A DNA stretch of 15,728 nt from contig DJVG01000029.1 in assembly GCA_002441095.1 (NCBI GenBank), forward strand, positions 1 to 15,728. Reading direction: 5' to 3'. The notes below the pieces were generated by a model. It saw only the letters and a list, made by a program, of their open reading frames with translations, was not told the origin of the DNA and did not search any database. Origin of the DNA: Elusimicrobia bacterium UBA6262. GTDB taxonomy: Bacteria; CAYTYR01; UBA6262. Both the position numbers and the translations under genes were made by a program. Position 1 is the first letter of the stretch. Each line of letters starts with the position of its first letter. Below are positions 7,886 through 14,214 of the stretch, one piece after another.

Positions 7886-8800
7886 ATGCCTACCCCGTCT
7901 TACCTGAAACTGCAGCGCAACGGCATCTTGTCTGAACGGGTTAAACAAGCTTACCGGCAGCTGGCAAATTGCGGCCTCTGCCCGCGGGACTGCCATGTCA
8001 ACAGGCAACAAGACGCCCATGGTTTCTGCCAGGCCGGATTGTCTCCCGAGGTCTCTTCTTTTAATGCCCATTTTGGCGAAGAACCGCCGCTCAGCGGTTC
8101 GACCGGCTCAGGAACGATATTTTTTACCCATTGCAACCTGCGCTGTGACTTTTGTCAGAATTATCCCATCAGCCAGTTGGGCAACGGGACCGCCATTTCC
8201 GTCGAGGAACTGGCCAGGATCATGCTCTTCTTGCAAAGCAAAAAATGCCACAACATTAGCCTGGTAACAGGAACTATATATATCCCGCAAATCCTGGCTG
8301 CACTGGAAAAAGCAATTGGACAGGGATTTCAACTACCCTTGGTTTATAACTGCGGCGGGTATGAAAACCTGGCCACGCTCAAACTGCTGGACGGCATTAT
8401 CGATATTTATTTGCCTGATGCTAAGTACAGCGATAATATTATGGCAGAAAAATATTCCCAGGCTCCGCATTATTGGGAGATAAATCAGGCTGCCTTGCTG
8501 GAGATGCATCGCCAGGTCGGGGATCTGCAGCTTGATGCCGAGGGGATCGCCAGAAAAGGACTGCTCATCCGCCACCTGGTGCTGCCGGGAAATATTGCCG
8601 GCAGCTCGAAGATCCTGGAATTTATAGCCAGCAAGATCAACACTCAAACTTACCTGAGTATTATGAGCCAATACACTCCCCGGCATCTGGCGTGCGGTAT
8701 TCCAGAGTTAAACCGGCAAGTTACCAGGGAAGAGTATGAGCTGGTTCTTGGCAAGCTTAAACAGCTTAATTTGAATAATGGCTGGATACAGGAGATTTAG
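7886..8800 (+). CDS. Radical SAM protein, PflX/PflA-homolog type (COG1313-like)
   Basis: The 304-residue protein has two cysteine clusters. The N-terminal C29-x2-C32-x3-C36-x11-C48 in NCGLCPRDCHVNR...GFC is characteristic of the PflX group and may bind an extra Fe-S cluster or zinc. The radical SAM motif C83-x3-C87-x2-C90 (CNLRCDFCQN) ligates the catalytic 4Fe-4S cluster that cleaves S-adenosylmethionine. Further typical segments are YNCGGYE (about 153-159), DIYLPDAKY (about 171-179) and the MSQYTP element (about 255-260). Proteins of this group are often annotated as pyruvate formate-lyase activating enzymes, but no glycyl-radical enzyme is seen here and the true substrate is unknown. The start overlaps the end of the previous gene's context (one base apart). 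The following Memo-family gene is separated by its own promoter, though the pairing is suggestive. Confidence 0.85.
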   Translation: MPTPSYLKLQRNGILSERVKQAYRQLANCGLCPRDCHVNRQQDAHGFCQAGLSPEVSSFNAHFGEEPPLSGSTGSGTIFFTHCNLRCDFCQNYPISQLGNGTAISVEELARIMLFLQSKKCHNISLVTGTIYIPQILAALEKAIGQGFQLPLVYNCGGYENLATLKLLDGIIDIYLPDAKYSDNIMAEKYSQAPHYWEINQAALLEMHRQVGDLQLDAEGIARKGLLIRHLVLPGNIAGSSKILEFIASKINTQTYLSIMSQYTPRHLACGIPELNRQVTREEYELVLGKLKQLNLNNGWIQEI

Positions 8801-8805
8801 AGACA

Positions 8806-8828
8806 GTCCGCGGTCAGCGGTCAACAGT
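8806..8828. repeat. Three phased heptads GTCCGCG/GTCAGCG/GTCAACA
   Basis: Three consecutive seven-base units at 8806-8812, 8813-8819 and 8820-8826 share GTC at their starts and end in a partial GT. They follow directly on the radical SAM stop codon and lie upstream of the 8846-8874 promoter. The unit is unrelated in sequence to those of the other spacers. Confidence 0.6.
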
Positions 8829-8845
8829 AAAAGCATTGCGCGCTC

Positions 8846-8874
8846 TTGACTTTACAGGATAATTGAGATACAAT
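8846..8874 (+). promoter_or_regulatory. Sigma70-like promoter for the Memo-galT-marC-nnrE block
   Basis: TTGACT (8846-8851) and TACAAT (8869-8874) are separated by exactly 17 bases; each hexamer matches the consensus at five of six positions. The expected transcription start is near 8881, so the leader would be only about 14 bases and would contain just AGGAG (8884-8888) before ATG 8895. Placement and spacing make a chance match unlikely. Confidence 0.75.
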
Positions 8875-8894
8875 TTTGGGCATAGGAGCAAGGT

Positions 8895-9704
8895 ATGTCC
8901 AGAAAAGCAGTATATGCCGGTACCTGGTATCCAGGCACTGAAGACAGTATCATCAAAACCATAGATTCATTCCTGCCAAACAAAAAAGTCACCTCCCGTA
9001 AAGCCGTCGGCATCATGGTCCCTCATGCCGGCTGGCTGTATTCCGGGAAAGTAGCCGCCCAGGTATATGCGAGCGTTAAGATCCCGGGGACTATTGTGAT
9101 GATCGGCCCAAATCACACTGGCCGGGGCTATCTGGTTTCTTTGGCTGATAGTGATGACTGGAACACGCCTTGCGGGCCGGTGGGCCTGGACATTGCTTTA
9201 GGCCAGAAGATAACTGAATTATGCGGCGGCACTGTTTCACTTGATAATAGCGCCCACGCGCAGGAACACTCACTGGAAATTCAGCTGCCTTTTCTCCAGT
9301 ATTTCCGCAAAGATATCAAGATCGTGCCACTTATCCTGGGGACCCAGTCTTTGGAAATATGCCGTATCCTGGGCGTAGGTATAGCCGGCGCGATCAAAGA
9401 AAGCAAACAGGAAGTACTGGTCCTGGCCTCGTCAGATATGACCCATTATGAAAGCCTCGCCAAGGCCAAGGAAAAAGACAATCTAGCGATTAATAATATA
9501 TTATCTCTCCAGCCGGAGAAATTATTACGCACAGTCAGTGAATATAATATCAGCATGTGCGGCGTAGCGCCTACCGCAGTAATGTTATTTGCAGCTAAAG
9601 CATTGGGCGCTACCCAGGCCCAGCTGGTAAGTTATGACACGAGCGGTACGGTAACCGGGGACAATAACGAAGTAGTGGGATACGCTGGAGTAATTGTGAG
9701 CTAA
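8895..9704 (+). CDS. Memo-family protein (AmmeMemoRadiSam system protein B type)
   Basis: The 269-residue product opens with RKAVYAGTWYPG, the family signature. It carries the residues that form the metal site in MEMO1-like proteins, which share a fold with class III extradiol dioxygenases: H44 in VPHAGWLYSG, H74 in GPNHTG, H184 in SSDMTHY and C222 in MCGVAP. These correspond to human H49, H81, H192 and C244. HSLEIQLPFLQ (125-135) is a further conserved block. The bacterial role is unknown. Homologs often sit next to an AMMECR1 gene and a radical SAM gene. Here a radical SAM gene lies immediately upstream, but no AMMECR1 gene is in the window. AGGAG at 8884-8888 supports ATG 8895. The gene probably begins a transcription unit, given the promoter upstream. 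Confidence 0.92.
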   Translation: MSRKAVYAGTWYPGTEDSIIKTIDSFLPNKKVTSRKAVGIMVPHAGWLYSGKVAAQVYASVKIPGTIVMIGPNHTGRGYLVSLADSDDWNTPCGPVGLDIALGQKITELCGGTVSLDNSAHAQEHSLEIQLPFLQYFRKDIKIVPLILGTQSLEICRILGVGIAGAIKESKQEVLVLASSDMTHYESLAKAKEKDNLAINNILSLQPEKLLRTVSEYNISMCGVAPTAVMLFAAKALGATQAQLVSYDTSGTVTGDNNEVVGYAGVIVS

Positions 9705-9732
9705 ATGCTAGATGCTGAATGCTAAATGTGGA
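9705..9732. repeat. Four phased heptads ATGCTAG/ATGCTGA/ATGCTAA/ATGTGGA
   Basis: Starting on the first base after the Memo-gene stop codon, four seven-base units share ATGCTRA with few changes (9705-9711, 9712-9718, 9719-9725, 9726-9732). They run in one direction only. The remaining spacer up to 9757 is AT-rich with no clear signal. Confidence 0.65.
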
Positions 9733-9766
9733 ATTCATTTGAAATTGTCTTAATTATGGAGGAGCA

Positions 9767-10786
9767 ATGACCGAGATCAGGAAAGACCCTTTTACCGAGC
9801 AATGGATCATCACTGGCACTGAAAAGGAACAGGAATTCTTTACTTCCCTCGCTTCCCAGGAAAAAACAGAGTGGAAGGTCTGTCCATTCTGTCCGGGTAA
9901 TGAAAAAGTCAGCGGCAAGGAAATATTTGCCTTGAGAACCCCCGGCACCGCCGCTGATACACCGGGGTGGGAAGTGCGCGTGATCGTATCCAAACAAGCT
10001 GCCCTGCAGATCGAAACTGACCCGGACCGCCGGCCGGAAGGCATGTATGACCTGATGAGCAATGTCGGCGCACACGAGGTCATTATTGAAACTCCTGAAC
10101 ATGTCAAGAATTTATCCAATCTTCCGATCGAGCAAATTAATAAGATCTTCAGTACCTATCAGTCCAGAATGCGTGACTTGGAAGGAGACCGCCGTTTTAA
10201 ATATGCCCTGATCTTTAAGAACCAGCGCAAGGGCAGCAAATACCGTCTCTGCCATGCCCATTCCCAGTTGGTCGCCCTGCCTATTACCCCCAAAACGATC
10301 AAGGACGAGCTTCATCATTCCCGGGAGTATTACAGCTACAAAGACCGCTGTCTCTATTGCGATGTGATCACCCAGGAATTGCGGGATACCAAAAGAGTGG
10401 TTGAGGAAAATGACGGTTATATCGCGGTCACTCCTTTTGCCAGCCGTTTTCCTTTTGAGGTTTGGATTATGCCGAAAAAGCATAATTGCGATTTTCTCAA
10501 AGAATCTCAGGAGAGCCTGCTCAACCTGGCTAAAATAATGAAAAACAGCCTGCTACGCATCGAGACGGTCCTGGATGACCCACCCTTGAATTTCATGCTT
10601 CATTCTGCCCCTTATATGCGCGAGCGCGAAGGTTACTGGGCGACCATTAAAGACGACTATCATTGGCATATTGAGATCACTCCCCAGGTGCTGGAATTAT
10701 CCGGATTTGAAGTGGGGACCGGCTCCCAGATCCAGCCGCTTTTGCCTGAAGTGGCAGCCCAATTATTAAGGGAGATAAAATTATAA
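9767..10786 (+). CDS. galT: Galactose-1-phosphate uridylyltransferase family protein (HIT superfamily)
   Basis: The 339-residue product has two HIT-like halves. GalT transfers UMP between UDP-glucose and galactose 1-phosphate through a covalent uridylyl-histidine. Visible features are the start MTEIRKDPFTEQWIIT, a zinc-type CPFCPGNEK (39-47), VSNVGAHEVI-like MSNVGAHEVIIE (97-108), and the active-site HAHSQ (163-167) with H165 as expected nucleophile. The C-terminal half has CLYC (about 195-198) and DYHWHIEITP. Two deviations stand out: the usual HPHxQ is HAHSQ, and the loop before it is GSKYRLC rather than the common AGxSLxH-like form. The enzyme may therefore be a related nucleotidyltransferase, such as an ADP-glucose:phosphate adenylyltransferase-like one, rather than a strict GalT. 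GGAGG at 9758-9762 supports ATG 9767. The stop overlaps the marC start by one base. Confidence 0.85.
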   Translation: MTEIRKDPFTEQWIITGTEKEQEFFTSLASQEKTEWKVCPFCPGNEKVSGKEIFALRTPGTAADTPGWEVRVIVSKQAALQIETDPDRRPEGMYDLMSNVGAHEVIIETPEHVKNLSNLPIEQINKIFSTYQSRMRDLEGDRRFKYALIFKNQRKGSKYRLCHAHSQLVALPITPKTIKDELHHSREYYSYKDRCLYCDVITQELRDTKRVVEENDGYIAVTPFASRFPFEVWIMPKKHNCDFLKESQESLLNLAKIMKNSLLRIETVLDDPPLNFMLHSAPYMREREGYWATIKDDYHWHIEITPQVLELSGFEVGTGSQIQPLLPEVAAQLLREIKL

Positions 10787-11397
10787 TGAGCGAGCTCTAC
10801 ATCTATATCAAGCCATACCTGCTCAGCTTCATCCCTATATTCGTCGCTATAAATATTTTCGGCGTATTGCCTATTTTCCTCAGTTTGACCGCAGAGATGA
10901 CTACCGCGGAAAAGCGCAAAAATATAATCGAATCGCTGATCACCGCTACCACGATCGCCATAATTTTTATGCTGGTCGGTAAATTAATTTTCCTGATCAT
11001 GGGTATTACCGTTGTTGATTTCAAGATCGGGGGAGGTATACTCCTGCTGATACTATCAGTCAATCTGCTCTTGCCGGGAGTCGCCGCTACCCGGGAAAAG
11101 CAATACCATGATGGCGGGATCTTTCCTATTGGCACACCGCTCATTACCGGCCCGGCAGTCCTGACTACGACGCTGGTATTGATAGATTCTTTTGGGTTGT
11201 TTCCAACCTTTGTCTCCTTAGTCCTGAATATGTTTATCTCCTGGATAGTTTTGATCAACAGTAATCTCATATCCCGTGCCATCGGCCTGAACGGCATGAG
11301 AGCGTTTTCTAAAGTAGGGGATATTTTCCTGACCGCCATAGCTATCATGATGATCCGCAGCGGCATACAGGAAGCGTACAAATTATTCTTCAAGTAA
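10786..11397 (+). CDS. MarC family integral membrane protein
   Basis: The 203-residue protein shows about six membrane segments (roughly 10-32, 50-72, 80-98, 110-135, 140-160 and 175-198). Family features include the start region SFIPIFVAINIFGVLPIFL, KIGGGILLLILSVNLL (80-95) and the re-entrant-like FPIGTPLITGPAVLTT (about 113-128). MarC proteins were once linked to multiple antibiotic resistance, but that role was withdrawn, so the function is unknown; they sit in the inner membrane. The ATG overlaps the galT stop in ATAATG, a sign of translational coupling. The ribosome binding site would be GGGAG at about 10769-10773, inside galT. Confidence 0.9.
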   Translation: MSELYIYIKPYLLSFIPIFVAINIFGVLPIFLSLTAEMTTAEKRKNIIESLITATTIAIIFMLVGKLIFLIMGITVVDFKIGGGILLLILSVNLLLPGVAATREKQYHDGGIFPIGTPLITGPAVLTTTLVLIDSFGLFPTFVSLVLNMFISWIVLINSNLISRAIGLNGMRAFSKVGDIFLTAIAIMMIRSGIQEAYKLFFK

Positions 11398-11405
11398 ACA
11401 AGCCC

Positions 11406-12053
11406 ATGAAAAAAGTAACCATCCAGCAAATGCGTGCGATCGACAACCAAACCATCAATACCTATGGCCTCCCAGCCCAGGTACTAATGGATCACGCCGG
11501 CAAAGCAGTAGCTGATGAAACCATTAAACTGCTGACTAATAAAAAGAAAAAGATAGCTGTATTCTGCGGGCCTGGTAATAACGGCGGCGATGGCCTGGCC
11601 GCAGCCCGCTGGCTTTACCATTACGGGGAAATGGTCGAAGTATTTTTTGTCGGGAACCTGGATAGCGCCAGCCTGGAAACCCGCCTTAACTTCGCGATCA
11701 TCGAAAACCTGCATATACCCGTGCAAAAAGTACAGGATAATTGGCCTTCATTAAAAGATCAAATCCGTTATTTTAACGTGGTCATAGATGCTTTATTGGG
11801 CACCGGCAGCCATGGCCAGATCCAGGGATTATATAAAAAAATTATTGACGATTTGAATGTAAGTGGTGTAAATATAATAAGTATAGATATTCCCAGCGGA
11901 TTGAACGCTGATACCGGCCAAGCACTGGGAAGCTGCATTGCCGCAGCAGTGACAGTCACCTTGGGCTTTCCCAAAATAGGGTTTAGCCAACCGGCAGCTA
12001 AAAAATATACCGGCAAGGTGATCATAGCTGATATCGGGTTAATAGATAAATAA
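11406..12053 (+). CDS. nnrE: NAD(P)H-hydrate epimerase, stand-alone YjeF-N domain
   Basis: The 215-residue product interconverts the R and S forms of hydrated NAD(P)H so that the damaged cofactor can be repaired by the ATP/ADP-dependent dehydratase NnrD. Motifs are clear: MDHAG (28-32), the glycine-rich FCGPGNNGGDGL (53-64), DALLGTG (128-134) with likely catalytic D128, and DIPSGLNADTG (161-171). Many bacteria carry a fused epimerase-dehydratase. Here the protein ends after the epimerase domain and no dehydratase follows, so NnrD must be elsewhere or absent. The start lies eight bases after marC with only a weak Shine-Dalgarno, so translation probably depends on coupling. It appears to be the last gene of the block that begins at the 8846 promoter. 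Confidence 0.92.
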   Translation: MKKVTIQQMRAIDNQTINTYGLPAQVLMDHAGKAVADETIKLLTNKKKKIAVFCGPGNNGGDGLAAARWLYHYGEMVEVFFVGNLDSASLETRLNFAIIENLHIPVQKVQDNWPSLKDQIRYFNVVIDALLGTGSHGQIQGLYKKIIDDLNVSGVNIISIDIPSGLNADTGQALGSCIAAAVTVTLGFPKIGFSQPAAKKYTGKVIIADIGLIDK

Positions 12054-12055
12054 AA

Positions 12056-12148
12056 GGTGTAGGTTATGGAAGTAGGTATGGAAGTTAGTAATAAGTCTTT
12101 GGTTTAGACCTAATACTGGAATCTAATAACCATACTAACATCCACACC
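12056..12148. repeat. Large imperfect inverted repeat in the nnrE-12183 spacer
   Basis: The left arm holds a 13-base direct repeat (GTAGGTTATGGAA then GTAGGTATGGAA, about 12059-12082). The right arm carries the complementary-sense motif (CTAATAACCATACTAACATC, about 12123-12142). GGTGT at 12056-12060 and ACACC at 12144-12148 are symmetric about 12102, and GTCT (12095-12098) pairs with AGAC (12106-12109) around the same centre. The stem between them is only partly complementary. It resembles the palindromic heptad arrays in the other spacers, with less regular periodicity. Confidence 0.5.
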
Positions 12149-12161
12149 ATACAACTATAGA

Positions 12162-12177
12162 CCTGTAAAACAGGAGG
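12162..12177 (+). promoter_or_regulatory. Ribosome binding site partly inside a small hairpin
   Basis: AGGAGG at 12172-12177 lies five bases before ATG 12183 and is a full Shine-Dalgarno. Its first bases are the 3' side of a perfect five-pair stem, CCTGT (12162-12166) with ACAGG (12170-12174), closed by a three-A loop. The stem could reduce ribosome access, though it is short. Confidence 0.45.
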
Positions 12178-12182
12178 TTATC

Positions 12183-12668
12183 ATGATCCAGGAACTGACC
12201 AAGCTTTTTAGCAAGACAGCATCTCATATCATTGCCGGAGTGATTAAAGGCGGCGGCATCGTGGGTGGCGTGAAGGTCAGCGGTGCTAATGGTGTCCTCT
12301 TAGAAAATGATCCCCTGAGCAATCGGGTGCAAAAAGAGATCATGGATAAAGCCGGGGTCAAAGGTTTTATCTCCACCGATGAACTGCCTCAATACGGCAT
12401 TAATGCCGATGATAAAAAGAAAATCATGTCTGCCTGCGGCGCTACCAATAAGGATGTGGTGGTGCTGGTAGCTGACCAAAAAGACAAAACCCTGGCCGCG
12501 TTAAAGATCATTGAAACCATGCTGGCTGGAAAAACTAAAAAAGCCACTCCTAAGTCCAAGAAAAAAGCGGTTAAGAAAGCTAAAAAAGCAGCAACAAAAA
12601 GAAAACCCGCCAAACCGAAAAAGGCTAAAAAACCCACCGCGAAAAAGAAAGCCAAAAAGAAGAAATAA
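12183..12668 (+). CDS. Free-standing GAD-like (GatE/AspRS insertion) domain with histone-H1-like lysine tail
   Basis: The 161-residue protein has two parts. Residues about 18-115 resemble the GAD domain inserted in archaeal GatE and bacterial AspRS. In particular GVKGFISTDELPQYGI (58-73) matches the GatE pattern G-x-x-G-[IV]-F-H-[ST]-DELP-x-YGI, and it is preceded by a Gly-rich GGGIVGGVKVSGANGVL (23-39) and followed by CGATNKDVVVLVAD (85-98). Residues 117-161 are a disordered tail with 25 Lys and 1 Arg in 45 residues, built from KKA and KPK units with Ala, Pro and Thr and no acidic residues, like histone H1 or bacterial H1-like proteins. No catalytic domain of GatE or AspRS is present. Binding of nucleic acid (tRNA or DNA) is inferred from the tail. 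A strong ribosome binding site and flanking repeat/terminator make it a separate, well-expressed-looking gene. The GAD link is from memory of the motif, not a search. Confidence 0.6.
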   Translation: MIQELTKLFSKTASHIIAGVIKGGGIVGGVKVSGANGVLLENDPLSNRVQKEIMDKAGVKGFISTDELPQYGINADDKKKIMSACGATNKDVVVLVADQKDKTLAALKIIETMLAGKTKKATPKSKKKAVKKAKKAATKRKPAKPKKAKKPTAKKKAKKKK

Positions 12669-12802
12669 GACCAGCGATATTGCCTATGTCAATTCCTGCA
12701 AAAAGTGCAAAAACCAGGCAACAGAGCAAGGGGACCTGGGCGATAATTATAGAATATCCCTTAGAGTAAGATTTTAATTAAATAGCTTATCTTCATAAAT
12801 CA

Positions 12803-12831
12803 GTACAGGGATATTTTTCCCGTGCTTTTTT
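12803..12831 (+). terminator. Rho-independent terminator
   Basis: GTAC (12803-12806) pairs with GTGC (12822-12825), allowing one G-T pair. After one bulged A, GGG (12808-12810) pairs with CCC (12819-12821). The loop is AT-rich and six T follow (12826-12831). It lies 134 bases after the lysine-tail gene and just before the next promoter, where transcription would be expected to end. Confidence 0.7.
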
Positions 12832-12845
12832 ATTTGCCTTTTTGC

Positions 12846-12874
12846 TTGATTTTTGAGGTGATAATCCCTATAAT
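12846..12874 (+). promoter_or_regulatory. Strong sigma70-like promoter for the M16 operon
   Basis: TTGATT (12846-12851) and a perfect TATAAT (12869-12874) are 17 bases apart. The expected transcription start, about seven bases after the -10 box, falls near 12880-12882, essentially on the ATG at 12883. The promoter follows the terminator directly, so this is the boundary between two transcription units. Confidence 0.82.
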
Positions 12875-12882
12875 AGAAAAAT

Positions 12883-14214
12883 ATGAGAATGAAATCCCTG
12901 TTTTACATACTTATAATTTTTCTACTGCTGCCTGTCGCCCTGTTAGCCGACGATCTCTTCGCTGGACTGGAACAACAGCATCTGGATAATGGCTTGAGCG
13001 TGCTGTTATTACGGGACACAGCCAAGCCGATCGTTTCGGTCCAGATCTGGTTAAGAACAGGAGTGTGCAATGAAACCCCGGAAACCAACGGTATCTCCCA
13101 TTTTATCGAGCATATGCTGTTTAAAGGTACGACTACCAGGCCGGTCAATTCTATTCAGCGGGCAGTAGAATCAAAAGGCGGGATGATCAACGGGGCCACG
13201 AGCAAGGATTTCACTTATTACTATATCAATGTGCCCAGTGCCTACTGGGAAGAAGCTCTCACCATCCTGGCGGATATGGTCCAGAATGCCAGTTTCAATG
13301 CCAATGAATTAGAAAATGAGAGACTGGTAGTGCTGGAAGAGATCAAGCGGCAGAATGACAACCCGCATGCTTACCTTTGGAATAAATTCAATGAATCTAT
13401 CTTCAAGCGGGCGCCATACCGCCTGCCTACCCTGGGGACCGCTGACAATATCAAGTCTTTCAGCCGGGAAACCCTGCTAAAGTTCTATGCTAAGAACTAT
13501 CAACCCGCAAATATGACTGTGATCTTATCCGGTGATTTTCCCCGGGAAGAAGCACGGGACAGGATTAAAGAATTATTCCCGGTTTCTGCTAAAGCTAAGC
13601 CAGTCGTAAAAAAATCTCCTCCGGTCATCATTGAGTCATACGATGATCCTTTTCCCCGTAAGATCGAATTGCCGTTCAAGGTCAACCTGGTTTACCATGT
13701 GATCGGTTTCCTTGGACCGGCTATTAACAGCAAGGACCAGTATGCCCTGGATCTCTTATCCATAATGCTGGGCCAAGGGCGTTCCAGCAGATTGAATGAA
13801 TCCCTGCGCGAAGAAAAACAATTAGTATATAATATCAACAGTAGTTTTATGAGCCAGAGAGGCAATGGCATTTTCCTGGTCAATTCCATCTATCCGCCTA
13901 ACCGGATACCGGAGGTGACCAATGCTATTACCACAGAGATCAGCAGGTTCAGGGTTGCTGAAGTGAGCGACAACGAACTGGCCAAAGCCAAACAGATGCT
14001 GATAGCAGGTTTTATACTGGATAATCAAACTTCTGCTGACAAGGCTAATACTCTAGGCTACTATTCCAGTATCGCCAAAGTAGAATATGCTTTAAAATAT
14101 TTGGCTGAGATTAACAGTGTATCCAAAGATAATATAATCCGGGTAGCTAAGAAATACTTGAGCCATAATTACACCTCCATATTATTACTGCCGGAGATGG
14201 GGGGAAATAATTGA
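12883..14214 (+). CDS. Secreted M16 family zinc metallopeptidase, catalytic subunit
   Basis: The 443-residue product is of the usual bacterial M16B (MPP-beta/PqqL-like) length. It has a signal peptide (residues 1-22, hydrophobic core 6-20, likely cleavage after VALLA), so it acts outside the cytoplasm. The inverted zinc motif H73-F-I-E76-H77 (HFIEHMLFKGT) is intact. The distal zinc ligand is E153 in VVLEEIKRQ, about 75 residues later as in the family. The second half keeps GRSSRLNESLREEKQLVYNI, whose Arg and Tyr belong to the conserved R/Y pair. The first ATG (12883) is immediately at the predicted transcription start with no Shine-Dalgarno; a second ATG at 12889 is possible. The gene overlaps the next M16 gene by four bases, which supports an obligate pair. 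Substrates are presumably unfolded peptides, an inference from the family. Confidence 0.93.
   Translation: MRMKSLFYILIIFLLLPVALLADDLFAGLEQQHLDNGLSVLLLRDTAKPIVSVQIWLRTGVCNETPETNGISHFIEHMLFKGTTTRPVNSIQRAVESKGGMINGATSKDFTYYYINVPSAYWEEALTILADMVQNASFNANELENERLVVLEEIKRQNDNPHAYLWNKFNESIFKRAPYRLPTLGTADNIKSFSRETLLKFYAKNYQPANMTVILSGDFPREEARDRIKELFPVSAKAKPVVKKSPPVIIESYDDPFPRKIELPFKVNLVYHVIGFLGPAINSKDQYALDLLSIMLGQGRSSRLNESLREEKQLVYNINSSFMSQRGNGIFLVNSIYPPNRIPEVTNAITTEISRFRVAEVSDNELAKAKQMLIAGFILDNQTSADKANTLGYYSSIAKVEYALKYLAEINSVSKDNIIRVAKKYLSHNYTSILLLPEMGGNN

Noticed and set aside
6014..9732. CRISPR array or mobile-element ends
   Set aside because: Units are only seven bases with no spacers between them, they differ between loci, and no cas, transposase or target-site duplications are visible.
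12686..12769. A 27-codon ATG frame in the spacer before the terminator
   Set aside because: No Shine-Dalgarno and no family resemblance; the length is within chance expectation.
12511..12777. An 88-codon + strand frame overlapping the lysine-tail gene
   Set aside because: It is the shifted reading of the AAG/AAA-rich tail, has no plausible start signal and no recognisable protein pattern.
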